The notes: a model not told the origin generated them from the sequence alone. Shown: positions 18,249 to 28,361, counted from the stretch's first letter. The stretch is DNA of 64,000 nt from Litorilituus lipolyticus (GCF_006439335.1 NZ_SAWY01000005.1:62001-126000), one strand, 5' to 3'. Translations and numbers: made by a program.

Positions 18249-18524
18249 TTTTTCAAAAATTCCAAGGTTAATTAATAATATAGCGCGGTTCCATTGCAAG
18301 CATGCACTATAACTAGGCTTTTGTCGCTATGCAAGTGAATGCGGTTAATTGTGACAAATAAATTACCTGTTAGGGTACAAAGGTTATATCAACGTAAAAA
18401 ATAGTTGCCGAGCCTTACCATATCGCTAGTTCGCTTGATAATTACTTTGTTACTCACTTGGGTATTGTTTGTAGCAGTGATACCATAGCCAGCAATATCT
18501 ATCTTTTATTATAGTTCCTTTATT

Positions 18525-19133
18525 ATGACTGACCATTTTGATGAGCCAAAGGCTCTAGATTTTTCTGCTTTGCAGGCTATTTTAACCAGTGAAAGTGTTG
18601 AAGCTCACGCGAGTGAATTGCATGGTGTATTAACTGGCTTAATTTGCGCAGGATTTGCCCTAGAAGATAAAAGCTATATTGCCATGCTAAATGATTTATT
18701 TAATCAAGGTGATCATTTTCCAAGTCCTGTAAAATTAGCCTTAACTCAGTTGTACCATGAAATTTGGGGCAGCGTTTTAGATGACGCATACAGTTTTAAT
18801 TTATTATTACCTGACGATGACGACTCTATCGCAGAGCGTGGTAATGCCTTAGGTGTTTGGGTGCAAGGGTTTAATCTTGGCTTTGGTTTACAACAAAAAG
18901 ACAGCCCGGTGTTATCTGCCGAAGTGAAAGAGGTACTGGCTGATTTTAGTGAAATTGCTAATCTTTCTGATGAAATGGAAGAAGATGAAGCAACAGAGCA
19001 AGCTTATTTCGAAATAAGTGAATATGTTAGAATTTCAGCTTTATTATGTTTTAGTGAGCTAGCTACTTTACCTAGCAGTGGGGCAAAAAACGCTCCGAAA
19101 GACAATACAACAGAAAATAAAACCTTGCATTAA
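18525..19133 (+). CDS. ygfB: YgfB/UPF0149 family protein
   Basis: A 202-residue acidic, all-helical protein. Family marks are the N-terminal SAELHGVLTGLICAG-like segment (here ASELHGVLTGLICAGFA), the WVQGFNLGFGL motif and the EYVRISALL helix. E. coli YgfB is a small dimer of poorly known function, linked to gene regulation in Pseudomonas. The order ygfB-pepP-ubiH-ubiI is conserved with E. coli and supports the call. Confidence 0.93.
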   Translation: MTDHFDEPKALDFSALQAILTSESVEAHASELHGVLTGLICAGFALEDKSYIAMLNDLFNQGDHFPSPVKLALTQLYHEIWGSVLDDAYSFNLLLPDDDDSIAERGNALGVWVQGFNLGFGLQQKDSPVLSAEVKEVLADFSEIANLSDEMEEDEATEQAYFEISEYVRISALLCFSELATLPSSGAKNAPKDNTTENKTLH

Positions 19134-19242
19134 TGTGTAGTTATTTGCGCTATGTTAAAGCTTCAATGCACTATGTAGCGCAAAATACCCATCAGGTTTT
19201 ATTTTAATATACCTCTTTTTAATCATTGATTTAGGTTACTCC

Positions 19243-20589
19243 ATGTCATTATCTATGTTATCAAAACTACCTATTGAAGAATTTCAAGCACACCGCTTAG
19301 CCTTCTTTGAGCAAATGCCAACAAATTCTGTGGCTATTATTCCAGCCAACTCAGAAGTGACTCGAAGTAATGATACTGAGTTTGTTTTTTGCCAAGATAA
19401 GAACTTTTACTACTTAACCGGTTTTAATGAGCCAGATGCTTTATTAGTGCTTGTTAAAAATGATGATAGTTGTGAAAGTGTTTTGTTTTGCTTAGCAAAA
19501 GATGAATTACAAGAAGTTTGGCATGGCAGAAGAATTGGACAAGAAAAAGCGGTTGCTGATTATAAAGTCGAGCAAGCTTTTACTAGTGATGAGATTGACT
19601 CTTATTTGCCAGATTATTTAGACGGTAAGTCGCAAGTATTTTTCCCCTTTGCTAATGAAGCGCTAACTCACAAAGTTTTTGCTTGGATCGCGCAAGTTAA
19701 GTCCACTTTTCGCCAAGGCGGTAAAGCCCCAGCCAATTTGCTCGATAGTGCTGACATTACTAACGAGTTACGTTTGATTAAATCTGACAATGAATTGGCC
19801 TTGATGCGTCAAGCAAATGTTATTTCTGGCAATGCACATCAAAGAGCCATGCAAAAAGCGGCTGTTGGTAAGTTTGAGTATCAAGTAGAAGCGGAAATAT
19901 TGCATGAGTTTGCGCGAAATGGTGCTCGCCATGCAGCTTACGGCACAATAGTCGCTGGTGGAGATAACGCTAATATTTTACATTACACCAATAATAGCGA
20001 CGTACTTAATGATAATGAATTATTACTCATTGATGCAGGCGGTGAATTAGATGGCTACGCTGCAGATATTACACGTACATTCCCAGTTAACGGTAGATTC
20101 ACTCAAGAGCAAAAAGCCATTTATCAATTGGTGCTAGATGCGAAAAACCTTGCAGTAAATGCCATTAAACCGGGCATGTCCTTTGCAAAATTAAACATCA
20201 TAACTAATGAGTTTTTAACTAAAGGTTTGCTTGATTTAGGCATATTAACGGGTGATTTAGCAACACTAATTGAAGAGAAAAAAGTTAAAGATTATTTCAT
20301 TCATGGTTTAGGTCATTGGCTAGGTTTAGATGTGCACGATGTTGGGGATTACCATGCTAATGCTGAACGTGAACAGCACCGTGCATTTAAACAAGGCATG
20401 GTCATGACGATTGAGCCTGGTATATACATTCCCTTATCTGATATGAATGTAGAACAAAAATGGCGCGGTATTGGCGTACGTATTGAAGATAATATTGCCG
20501 TTACCGCAACAGGTTATGAAAATTTAACGCAAGACGCCCCTGATACCATCGATGCAATTGAAGCATTAATGGCTAAGGCGAATAGTTAA
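19243..20589 (+). CDS. pepP: Xaa-Pro aminopeptidase (aminopeptidase P)
   Basis: Removes an N-terminal residue preceding proline. The 448-residue protein has the AMP N-terminal domain (with SEVTRSNDTEFVFCQDKNFYYLTGF) and a pita-bread metallopeptidase domain. The metal ligands are in LLIDAGGELDGYAADITRTF, HGLGHWLGLDVHDVG, MTIEPGIYI and GVRIEDN. Length and motifs match E. coli PepP. It is 109 bp after ygfB and 26 bp before ubiH, probably one transcription unit. Confidence 0.96.
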   Translation: MSLSMLSKLPIEEFQAHRLAFFEQMPTNSVAIIPANSEVTRSNDTEFVFCQDKNFYYLTGFNEPDALLVLVKNDDSCESVLFCLAKDELQEVWHGRRIGQEKAVADYKVEQAFTSDEIDSYLPDYLDGKSQVFFPFANEALTHKVFAWIAQVKSTFRQGGKAPANLLDSADITNELRLIKSDNELALMRQANVISGNAHQRAMQKAAVGKFEYQVEAEILHEFARNGARHAAYGTIVAGGDNANILHYTNNSDVLNDNELLLIDAGGELDGYAADITRTFPVNGRFTQEQKAIYQLVLDAKNLAVNAIKPGMSFAKLNIITNEFLTKGLLDLGILTGDLATLIEEKKVKDYFIHGLGHWLGLDVHDVGDYHANAEREQHRAFKQGMVMTIEPGIYIPLSDMNVEQKWRGIGVRIEDNIAVTATGYENLTQDAPDTIDAIEALMAKANS

Positions 20590-20615
20590 ACATAGTTCAG
20601 AAAGAGCGCAGGTTA

Positions 20616-21899
20616 ATGGCACAGTCAGAAGCAGAGTTCGACGTTATTATTTCAGGTGGTGGTTTATCGGGGAGCTTAATGGCACTCAGTTTGAGCGACC
20701 ATAAGAAAGCTGATGGAAGTTTATTATCGATTGCTATTATTGAAGCCAATGAGCATCAACAGGTAAACCTTAGTAAGCACACACCAGTGTTTGATGATAG
20801 AGTGCTGGCATTATCACACGGTAGTGCTCAGTATTTAAAACAAGTGGATGTATGGCCGTTACTGGCTGATAAAGCCTGCGCCATTAAAAATATTGATATT
20901 TCAGATCGCGGACATTTTGGTAAATCTCGTTTAGCTTCAGATGAATTTTCCGTTGATGCCCTAGGTTATGTCATAGATATGGCGCTTATTGGTAAAGCTA
21001 TTTTGCAAAAGTTAGCCGATAAAACCAATGTTGCTTGGTTTAGCCCAGACTCAATACAAGATATAGACTGGCAAAGCCAAAGTGTTAATGTACAACTCAG
21101 CTCAGGTCAAGCTTTAACTGCGCAGTTGCTACTTGCTTGCGATGGCGCAAATTCGGTGTGCAGAAAACAAGCGCAAATAGATATTGAACATAATGACTAT
21201 GAGCAGGTCGCGGTAATTGCCAATGTTTGTACTGAAAAAGCACATTTTAATAAAGCCTTTGAACGCTTTACTGAGCACGGCCCTATTGCAATGTTACCTT
21301 TGCCACTTTTAAGTGAGCAAAAAAGCAAATATAAAAGCAACCAACTAGGTCAAGGTCGGTGTTCACTCGTATGGACAATGACCCCAAATCAAGCGCAAGA
21401 AATTACTGCACTTTCTGATGAAGAGTTTGCTTTGGCGCTCGAGCAAGCCTTTGGTTTATGGCTTGGAAAAATCACTCAAGTGGGTAAGAGCGATGTTTAT
21501 CCTTTGGCGTTACTGCAAGCTAAACAACAAGTGTTTCATCGTATGGCACTTATTGGCAATGCTTCTCATACTATTCACCCAATTGCAGGACAAGGCTTCA
21601 ACTTAGGTTTACGTGATGTTGCTTACTTAAGTGAGTTAATAGCTCATGTCTTATCTGACTCAGCATCTCACTTAGCCAATCAAGGAAAAGTCGATATAGG
21701 TAGTTTTGCATTATTACAGAAATATCAGTTGGCGCGCAGTAAAGACCAACAACAAGTGATTCAATTAACAGACTCGTTAGTTACTTTATTTGCTAGCGAT
21801 TTACCGCCGTTAGTGGTGGGCAGAAATACTGGTTTAAAATTATTTGATAATGTATCAGTATTGAAAAATGTACTCGTTAAAAAAACGATGGGTTATTAG
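20616..21899 (+). CDS. ubiH: 2-octaprenyl-6-methoxyphenol hydroxylase
   Basis: Flavin monooxygenase of ubiquinone biosynthesis. The 427-residue protein has the N-terminal dinucleotide fold (DVIISGGGLSGSLMA), the DG-type motif LLACDGANSVCRKQ, and the FAD-binding GNASHTIHPIAGQGFNLGLRD. The GDA triad of the usual motif is GNA here, as in some UbiH proteins. It follows pepP and precedes ubiI, the conserved order. Assigned as UbiH and not UbiI mostly from position in the cluster. Confidence 0.92.
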   Translation: MAQSEAEFDVIISGGGLSGSLMALSLSDHKKADGSLLSIAIIEANEHQQVNLSKHTPVFDDRVLALSHGSAQYLKQVDVWPLLADKACAIKNIDISDRGHFGKSRLASDEFSVDALGYVIDMALIGKAILQKLADKTNVAWFSPDSIQDIDWQSQSVNVQLSSGQALTAQLLLACDGANSVCRKQAQIDIEHNDYEQVAVIANVCTEKAHFNKAFERFTEHGPIAMLPLPLLSEQKSKYKSNQLGQGRCSLVWTMTPNQAQEITALSDEEFALALEQAFGLWLGKITQVGKSDVYPLALLQAKQQVFHRMALIGNASHTIHPIAGQGFNLGLRDVAYLSELIAHVLSDSASHLANQGKVDIGSFALLQKYQLARSKDQQQVIQLTDSLVTLFASDLPPLVVGRNTGLKLFDNVSVLKNVLVKKTMGY

Positions 21900-21921
21900 A
21901 ACTAAGTCAAAAGAGAATGAC

Positions 21922-23160
21922 ATGCAAAAGTTTGATGTATTAATTGTTGGTGCAGGTATGGTGGGGTTAACCTTAGCCCTAGCGCTACGTAAAAATAGCC
22001 AACTCAATATTGCTATTGCCGACACGCTACCTGTATCAGCAGTGAGTGAAGAGCCTGAAATCCGTGTCAGTGCCATCAATATTGCAAGTAAACATATTTT
22101 TGAGAACTTAGCGGTATGGTCTGATATTACTACAAGCAGACACCAAGCTTATCAACACATGCATGTGTGGGATAAATCGGGTTTAGGAAAACTAGATTTC
22201 TCTGTTGATGATATTGATTGCATAGGAACAAATGATCAAGATCAGCAGTTAGGCTGGATCATTGAAAATAGCATTATTCGCAATGCGCTATGGAAAAAGG
22301 CTGAGCTTGATGATGGCATCACTTTTTTCACAGGAAGTAAGTTAGCAAACCTTGCACAGGGCGAAAGTGAAGTTTTCGCCAGCTTTGAAAATAACGCTCA
22401 GCCTATTATGGCTAACTATGTTGTGGGCGCTGATGGCGCAAACTCTTGGGTGAGAAAACAAATGGATATGGCGATGATCTTTAAAGATTATGATCACCAT
22501 GCCATTGTAGCGACGGTTAAATGCCCACAAGGCCATAAAAATACTGCTTGGCAGGTCTTTTTACCCACAGGTCCTTTAGCATTTTTACCTTTAGATGCTA
22601 AACACCAAGAGCAAGATTTATGCTCAATTGTTTATTCAACATCCCCTGATGAAGCTAAGCGACTAACCGCTTTAAATAGCGTTGATTTTGCTAAAGAATT
22701 AACCGCAGCTAGTGATGGAAAGCTTGGGGCAATTGAGCTCATGAGCGACAGAGCAACCTATCCTTTAACGATGCGCTTAGTTCAAGAAAGCGTTAAAGAG
22801 CGTGTTATTTTAATTGGCGATGCCGCACACACTATTCACCCGTTGGCAGGACAAGGGGTCAATCTTGGCTTGTTAGACGCCGCGGCGTTAGCGCAAACCT
22901 TTGAACAAGCAACAGCGCAAGCATTAGAGCAGCAAGCATTACTCGCATTTGCTCGCTGGCGTAAAAGTGAAGCCAGTGAAATGATAGCTGCTATGGCGGG
23001 AATCAAAGAGGCCTTTACCCCGCAGCAATCAGCCGTAAAATTTATTCGTGGTTTAGGCATGAACTTAATTAATAATGTTCCCTTTGTAAAAAAACAATTG
23101 ATTAGCCAAGCGCTCGGTTTAAAAGAGGGATTACCTAAACTCACGAAACGTGCAGGGTAA
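21922..23160 (+). CDS. ubiI: UbiI/VisC-type ubiquinone biosynthesis flavin hydroxylase
   Basis: Flavin monooxygenase, 412 residues from the ATG at 21922; a longer in-frame start at 21868 would overlap ubiH and lacks a good ribosome site. The N-terminus FDVLIVGAGMVGLTLALAL is the FAD dinucleotide fold. VVGADGANSWVRKQM and IGDAAHTIHPLAGQGVNLGLLD are the second and third flavin motifs. The gene is 22 bp after ubiH, matching the E. coli ubiH-ubiI pair; it should hydroxylate C5 of the octaprenylphenol ring. UbiF-like activity cannot be excluded. Confidence 0.9.
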   Translation: MQKFDVLIVGAGMVGLTLALALRKNSQLNIAIADTLPVSAVSEEPEIRVSAINIASKHIFENLAVWSDITTSRHQAYQHMHVWDKSGLGKLDFSVDDIDCIGTNDQDQQLGWIIENSIIRNALWKKAELDDGITFFTGSKLANLAQGESEVFASFENNAQPIMANYVVGADGANSWVRKQMDMAMIFKDYDHHAIVATVKCPQGHKNTAWQVFLPTGPLAFLPLDAKHQEQDLCSIVYSTSPDEAKRLTALNSVDFAKELTAASDGKLGAIELMSDRATYPLTMRLVQESVKERVILIGDAAHTIHPLAGQGVNLGLLDAAALAQTFEQATAQALEQQALLAFARWRKSEASEMIAAMAGIKEAFTPQQSAVKFIRGLGMNLINNVPFVKKQLISQALGLKEGLPKLTKRAG

Positions 23161-23353
23161 CTACGAGCTGGAGTTCTTTTTAGGCAAAAAATCACCTCGT
23201 AATATCAGCTGCCCTTAGACAATTTATAATAAAAAATCGTTGAAACATTGAATTTGTCATAAGTGCCTATATTAAGTTAATAATATGAAACAGTTTCCTT
23301 GGCTTTTACTTATTGTATTGCCATAAGTAAGTGTCAGAAAAGAAGTCTTTATA

Positions 23354-23857
23354 GTGCGATTTGCTTTTTTATTTTTTATCTTTCTTTCGGTATTAGCGCA
23401 ACATGCTAATGCTTTATCGATCGTGAGTGAAAATAATAACGAGCTTACCCAAGTTGCTAGCAGCCAAGGGCTTAGCAATCTTGAGGTTATAACTAATTCC
23501 CAAGGGCTAACCCCGTTAACTTCCTTAAGCACTCACACTTTGCATGAACTTTATAAACAGGCTATTGCTAGCATTGAGCTTGAAAAAGGCGATGAAAATC
23601 ACACCGACTATTTCCCTCGGAATATAAGAGTAAGCGCGACAACTTTTACTTCAGAGCTACAGTTATCGCCTGAGTATTGCCTATTGGTTGAGTTTTTTGA
23701 AATTAAGCTCAAAGCCAGTTTATATAAAAACTTAACAAATCCTCCTTTAGTGTTGGCGTGGTATATCAATAAACCAATCACTAACCGTTCATCTCGACTC
23801 TCTGGTTGGAAAGAGTCTAATGCGCTTTATTCCGCAACCATAACTTATCACAGTTAA
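23354..23857 (+). CDS. Secreted protein of unknown function
   Basis: I do not recognise the family. The 167-residue product starts at a GTG (23354) and has a clear signal peptide (hydrophobic stretch about 3-14, cleavage near AQHANA). The mature part contains a short internal near-repeat, SSQGLSNLEVITN / NSQGLTPLTSL, and a C-terminal half rich in beta-forming residues with one cysteine. It lies between ubiI and secD on the same strand, 193 bp after ubiI and about 200 bp before secD. It could be a periplasmic partner of the adjacent secDF copy, but nothing in the sequence proves it. Confidence 0.6.
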   Translation: MRFAFLFFIFLSVLAQHANALSIVSENNNELTQVASSQGLSNLEVITNSQGLTPLTSLSTHTLHELYKQAIASIELEKGDENHTDYFPRNIRVSATTFTSELQLSPEYCLLVEFFEIKLKASLYKNLTNPPLVLAWYINKPITNRSSRLSGWKESNALYSATITYHS

Positions 23858-24053
23858 ATTCATTATTTGACGAACTTGAGCTTTGCTCAATTTGTCAACG
23901 AGTATGTGTCACCTGCTATTACGATCTGTTACTTGCGAATACGCGCGATGACTTGTGCTCGTTAAATTTCTCATTTTCCATTTTTAATTCTTCAGTTGCT
24001 AATTAATAAGCCTGTTGGGCACAGCTGAAGATCGTATATATCGAGATTTTTTA

Positions 24054-25904
24054 ATGAATTTTCCAAAAAAAGCGCCAAGGCGCATAGTAAAGTGGCAACA
24101 CTTAGTGTTGCTTTTAACCTTAATTTTGATGGTTATAAGTGCGTTACCCAACTTTTATGGTGATAAGGCCACTCTGAATATTACCAATAAACTAGAAGCG
24201 CCGAAACACTTAACCGAGCAATTAATCCCCGAATTATCGCCACAAACTATTAAGCAATTACTACATGAGCAAAATATTCAGGTAAGTAGTGTTAAAAGCT
24301 CAGCTGATGGCTTTAGTATTGTGTTAGCAAAGCAAGAGCATTTAGCAAAGGCTAAGCAAGTACTCATAGATACGCTACCTGACGATAAAGTCGTTGAAGG
24401 AGCAATTAAAAATGATAGTCCGAGTTGGTTAAAGCAGCTTGGTGGCCAGCCAATAAAATTAGGGTTAGATCTTAGTGGTGGCGTATTGTTTGTGCTTGAT
24501 GTGGATATTGAAAGAGCGATATCAGATAAAGTAGCAGACATAGCGCTAGATATAAAATCATTAGCAAGAGAGCAGCGTATACGGGCACTGAAAGTGAAGC
24601 AAGTAAGCGCTACAAGCATTAAGGTTGACTTTTCATCAACAAATAGTAAAAGCACTAAAGCGCTATTTAAGCAGGTGCTTTCTACCTACCCTGAGTTAAT
24701 TCAGCAAAAACTAAGCGCACAGCAAGTGTCATTTACTTTTACTGAACAAGCAACAACAACTTTTCGTCAGCAAACAATGGCTCAAACGCTGAAAACCATG
24801 CGTGGTCGCATTGAAGAGTTAGGCATTACCGAAGCTGTTACACAGAAGCAGGGCAAGAATAGAATTCGCATTGAATTACCCGGCGTTCATGATCCTGAAG
24901 AAGCAAAGCGTATTATTGGCGCAACAGCTTCATTAGATTTTTATCAATTAGCGAAACACAATAACTCAATCAACGTGAAGCATATTCGCAATGAATATGG
25001 TCAGTTATTGTCATTAAATAATAAGGTGATATTTTCTGGCAGTAATATTAAAAATGCACAAGCAGGGCGTGATGAAATGGGCTCTCCTTTAGTTAACCTT
25101 CGCCTTGATGCTCTAGGTGGCAAAAAGATGTCGGATTTTTCTAAACGTAATATTGGTGCACCAATGATCACCGTGTTTTCTGAATATTATCGCGATGCTA
25201 ACAATGAACTCATGAAGAAAAGTAAAGTGATCAGTGAGGCGACTATTCAAGGCCACTTAAGCTCTGTATTTAGTATTACTAATATGAAAAGTACCGCGGC
25301 AGCGCAAGAGTTAGCTTTGTTATTACGAGCAGGTTCACTAGCCGCCCCAGTAACTATTGTTAAGCAACGTACCATAGCGGCAACGTTAGGTGATGATAAT
25401 ATCGACAATGGTGTTAAAGCACTGGTTATTGGAGTAAGTATCACCTTAATTTTTATGGCGTTGTGGTATCGAGCGCTTGGCATGATTGCCAACGTTGCTT
25501 TGGCTTGTAATTTACTGAGCTTATTAGGGCTAATGTCATTATTACCTGGTGCGGTATTAACCTTGCCAGGTATTGCAGGTTTAGTGCTAACTGTGGGCAT
25601 GGCGGTAGACACTAATGTCTTGATATTTGAAAGAATAAAAGAGGAGATAAAAAAAGGGCTTAGTCCTTTATTGGCGATAGAACGTGGTTATAAAAATGCA
25701 TCAGCAACCATTTTTGATGCCAATATCACCACTATGATCACTGGTATTATTTTATATTCAATTGGCTATGGCCCAGTAAAAGGCTTCGCACTCATATTAT
25801 GTTTGGGCATTTTGACCAGTATGTTTACTGGCATTTTGATCTCTAAAGCAATAACCAATGTGGTTATAAATCGCAACGATACAATATTATTAGGAGCCAA
25901 ATAA
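24054..25904 (+). CDS. secD: Protein translocase subunit SecD (copy without yajC)
   Basis: Six-helix inner-membrane RND-like protein that uses proton flow to pull exported proteins out of SecYEG. I start at the ATG at 24054, giving 616 residues, the size of E. coli SecD. First helix at about 17-35, a P1 periplasmic domain with GLDLSGGVLFVLDVD, P1-head motif RGRIEELGITEAVTQKQG, RIRIELPGVHDPEEAKRIIG, then the membrane block with LTLPGIAGLVLTVGMAVDTN and the conserved FDANITTMITG. The genes here lack the yajC and tgt neighbours of the standard secDF locus, so this is probably a second copy. secF overlaps by one base. Confidence 0.92.
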   Translation: MNFPKKAPRRIVKWQHLVLLLTLILMVISALPNFYGDKATLNITNKLEAPKHLTEQLIPELSPQTIKQLLHEQNIQVSSVKSSADGFSIVLAKQEHLAKAKQVLIDTLPDDKVVEGAIKNDSPSWLKQLGGQPIKLGLDLSGGVLFVLDVDIERAISDKVADIALDIKSLAREQRIRALKVKQVSATSIKVDFSSTNSKSTKALFKQVLSTYPELIQQKLSAQQVSFTFTEQATTTFRQQTMAQTLKTMRGRIEELGITEAVTQKQGKNRIRIELPGVHDPEEAKRIIGATASLDFYQLAKHNNSINVKHIRNEYGQLLSLNNKVIFSGSNIKNAQAGRDEMGSPLVNLRLDALGGKKMSDFSKRNIGAPMITVFSEYYRDANNELMKKSKVISEATIQGHLSSVFSITNMKSTAAAQELALLLRAGSLAAPVTIVKQRTIAATLGDDNIDNGVKALVIGVSITLIFMALWYRALGMIANVALACNLLSLLGLMSLLPGAVLTLPGIAGLVLTVGMAVDTNVLIFERIKEEIKKGLSPLLAIERGYKNASATIFDANITTMITGIILYSIGYGPVKGFALILCLGILTSMFTGILISKAITNVVINRNDTILLGAK

Positions 25905-26821
25905 TGACTAAGTTTCGAGTAATCAGTTTTTATACAGCTATTTTTGTCGTGTTATTTGCGCTTATGGGCTTGTTTAGCAAAGGCCTTAATTTTGGCTTAG
26001 ATTTTACGGGAGGTTATTTAACAGAGTTTTCAACTAACCAGCCAGTTTCTCTTCAAGCAATGAATGAAATGATTACGCTTTTTATTGCGGATGATTTTCA
26101 ACTCTCTAGTGCTGAAAACGGTAGCTATTGGACTGTGCGAACACCTGATAATAGTGCATCAGGCAACAGTTGGTTATTTAACTTCATTGAAGCACAAAAA
26201 ATACTCGCTGGAGATATTGATAAAGCGTTAATAGTGACACCACAAGATGCTGTATATATCGGTAGTCAAGTTGGTGAGGAATTAATTAATCAAGGAGGTT
26301 TGGCTTTATTAACGGCTCTGGTGATTATCCTATTGTATTTATCATTTCGTTTTGAATGGCGACTTGCTATTGGTGCTGTCGCCGCACTGTTTCATGATGT
26401 GATTATTGTTTTAGGCATATTTGCATGGTTAGGGTTATCGTTTGATTTAACAATACTTGCTAGTATTTTGGCGATTATTGGTTATTCACTTAATGACTCC
26501 ATTATTGTGGGTGATCGTATTCGGGAAATCATGAAAACCAATAAAGAGAATAATATCGATACCATCATTAATAGTGCAATTAAAACCACGTTAGTGCGTA
26601 CTTTAATTACCTCAGGTACTACACTGGCTACCATTGTGGCAATTTGGTTTTTTGCGGGAGATTCTCTACATGGCTTTGCTGTGTCATTGTTCAGCGGCAT
26701 TTTGGTGGGAACATTTTCATCCATAGCTATCTCGGCCACTTTGCCAAAGCTTGTTGGCTTACGTGCTGACTATTATCAGCAAAAAGCTCTGGAGCAAGAA
26801 GCACTCTGCCAGTTACCTTAA
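25904..26821 (+). CDS. secF: Protein translocase subunit SecF
   Basis: A 305-residue partner of SecD with the same fold. N-terminal helix (about residues 5-23), then GLNFGLDFTGGYLTEF in the first periplasmic part, five further helices, and the family motif SLNDSIIVGDRIRE with the conserved TLVRTLITSGTTL. The start ATG shares its A with the secD stop (TAATG), so translation is coupled. A strong terminator follows. It lacks the YajC partner nearby; see SecD. Confidence 0.93.
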   Translation: MTKFRVISFYTAIFVVLFALMGLFSKGLNFGLDFTGGYLTEFSTNQPVSLQAMNEMITLFIADDFQLSSAENGSYWTVRTPDNSASGNSWLFNFIEAQKILAGDIDKALIVTPQDAVYIGSQVGEELINQGGLALLTALVIILLYLSFRFEWRLAIGAVAALFHDVIIVLGIFAWLGLSFDLTILASILAIIGYSLNDSIIVGDRIREIMKTNKENNIDTIINSAIKTTLVRTLITSGTTLATIVAIWFFAGDSLHGFAVSLFSGILVGTFSSIAISATLPKLVGLRADYYQQKALEQEALCQLP

Positions 26822-26833
26822 TGTAAAGACCTC

Positions 26834-26861
26834 AAAAACCTGACTTATCAGTCAGGTTTTT
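26834..26861 (+). terminator. Rho-independent terminator after secF
   Basis: Arms AAAAACCTGACT and AGTCAGGTTTTT pair perfectly around a TATC loop, starting 13 bp after the secF stop codon, with the stem ending in a T-run and followed by GCTTTT. Confidence 0.88.
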
Positions 26862-27058
26862 GCTTTTAAATCCAATAAATAGTGAAAGTGAATAGCAGAG
26901 TTAATGGCTGTGAAATTGTTTTTGCTGCGCTTTATTTGTTCTCGACATTTAAAAAAACTCAATGACAGGTAAAAATTTTACAAAACGTGATTTTTGAAAA
27001 TTTAATTCTGATATTTTAAATAAGTCAGTTTTATATTTTTTAATTATGGCTTTTTCTG
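26862..27058. other. Gene-free spacer upstream of the gcv promoter
   Basis: About 200 AT-rich bases between the secF terminator and the gcvT promoter. I looked for a tandem glycine riboswitch and found none of its conserved blocks. No ORF of note. It may bind GcvA-like or Lrp-like regulators, but no site can be named. Confidence 0.5.
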
Positions 27059-27087
27059 TTGAATAAACGGGCACCTGACGGTATAAT
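27059..27087 (+). promoter_or_regulatory. Sigma-70 promoter of the gcv genes
   Basis: A TTGAAT box (27059-27064) and a perfect TATAAT box (27082-27087) are separated by exactly 17 bp. The start would be near 27094, giving a leader of about 105 bases before gcvT. Confidence 0.75.
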
Positions 27088-27198
27088 TACTTAACTTTGT
27101 CAAATAGAATTGTTGTTAATTTAGCGCTAGCGACTAAGCTTGCTAGCCAAGGTGTCTCGACCTAGTTACAACAGCACACTAAAACATTAGGTGAAAAC

Positions 27199-28287
27199 AT
27201 GACTAACAAAACTGTACTACATGCAAAACACTTAGAATCTGGCGCCAAAATGGTTGATTTTTATGGCTGGGAAATGCCAATTAACTACGGTTCACAAATT
27301 GAAGAGCATCATGCGGTTCGTACCGATGCGGGTATGTTTGATGTTTCACACATGACTATTGTTGACGTTCAAGGTAATGACGCACAAAAGTTCTTACGTC
27401 GTTTAGTGATTAATGATGTAGCCAAACTTGCAACACCGGGTAAAGCACTTTACACAGGTATGTGTAATGAAGAAGGTGGTGTAATTGATGATTTAATTAT
27501 CTACTACTTCTCAGAAACTAATTATCGTTTAGTGGTTAACTCAGCCACTCGTGAAAAAGATTTAGCATGGATGTCAAAACAGTCTGAAGGTTTTGATATT
27601 ACAATTACTGAACGCCCTGAATTTGGCATGATTGCAGTTCAAGGGCCTGAAGCTAAAGCGAAAGTAGCAAACCTATTAACACCAGCTGAAATTGTTGCAG
27701 TAGAAGGTATGAAGCCTTTCTACGGTGTTCAAGTAGGTGATTTATTTATCGCTACTACGGGTTACACTGGTGAAGACGGTTACGAAATTATTGTACCAGA
27801 TAGTGCCGCAGAAGATTTTTGGCAAAAACTATTAAAAGTTGGTGTTAAGCCTTGTGGTCTAGGCGCACGTGATACTTTACGTTTAGAAGCTGGTATGAAC
27901 CTATACGGTTTAGATATGGATGAAAGCGTATCTCCACTAGCTGCTAACATGGCGTGGACAATTAGCTGGGAACCAGAAGAACGTAACTTCATTGGTCGTG
28001 AAGTTATTGCCGCACAACGTGCAGCTGGCGATCAACCTAAACTTGTTGGTTTAGTACTAGAAGAAAAAGGTGTGCTTCGTTCACATCAAAAAGTAGTTAC
28101 CGAATTTGGTGACGGCGAAATTACTTCAGGTACATTTTCTCCAACATTAGAGCACAGCGTTGCTTTAGCACGTGTACCACGTAGTGTAAAAGTGGGTGAT
28201 ACCGTTGAAGTTGAAATGCGTAAGAAATTAGTTAAGGTACAAGTGACTAAACCAAGCTTCGTTCGTAACGGTAAAAAAGTATTTTAA
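27199..28287 (+). CDS. gcvT: Aminomethyltransferase (glycine cleavage T protein)
   Basis: Takes the aminomethyl group from lipoyl-GcvH and gives 5,10-methylene-tetrahydrofolate plus ammonia. The 362-residue protein shows [20 protein letters not shown] at the N-terminus, GMFDVSHMT, the folate-site [10 protein letters not shown] and [18 protein letters not shown] with the catalytic aspartate. Start supported by AGGTG seven bases upstream. First gene of gcvTHP; strong promoter upstream. Confidence 0.97.
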   Translation: MTNKTVLHAKHLESGAKMVDFYGWEMPINYGSQIEEHHAVRTDAGMFDVSHMTIVDVQGNDAQKFLRRLVINDVAKLATPGKALYTGMCNEEGGVIDDLIIYYFSETNYRLVVNSATREKDLAWMSKQSEGFDITITERPEFGMIAVQGPEAKAKVANLLTPAEIVAVEGMKPFYGVQVGDLFIATTGYTGEDGYEIIVPDSAAEDFWQKLLKVGVKPCGLGARDTLRLEAGMNLYGLDMDESVSPLAANMAWTISWEPEERNFIGREVIAAQRAAGDQPKLVGLVLEEKGVLRSHQKVVTEFGDGEITSGTFSPTLEHSVALARVPRSVKVGDTVEVEMRKKLVKVQVTKPSFVRNGKKVF

Positions 28288-28333
28288 CTTTTTGACGAAA
28301 ATTTGATTTGTATTACCTTTTTGTCGTATACCT

Positions 28334-28361
28334 TTGACGAAAAGCAAGTATATACTATGGT
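28334..28361 (+). promoter_or_regulatory. Possible internal promoter before gcvH
   Basis: TTGACG (28334-28339) and TATGGT (28356-28361) are 16 bp apart in the 125-bp gap between gcvT and gcvH. The gap also carries a repeated TTTGACGAAAA. The arrangement could boost gcvH transcription; evidence is only box similarity. Confidence 0.4.

Noticed and set aside
21868-21921. Longer ubiI start overlapping ubiH
   Set aside because: The extra residues are basic and do not match the flavin-fold start, which fits the ATG at 21922.
24278-25612. Long minus-strand open frames of 121-125 codons
   Set aside because: They are fully antisense to secD, whose protein motifs are intact throughout.
26862-27198. 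Glycine riboswitch upstream of gcvT
   Set aside because: I looked for the conserved glycine-aptamer blocks and found none; only a good sigma-70 promoter and an unstructured leader are visible.
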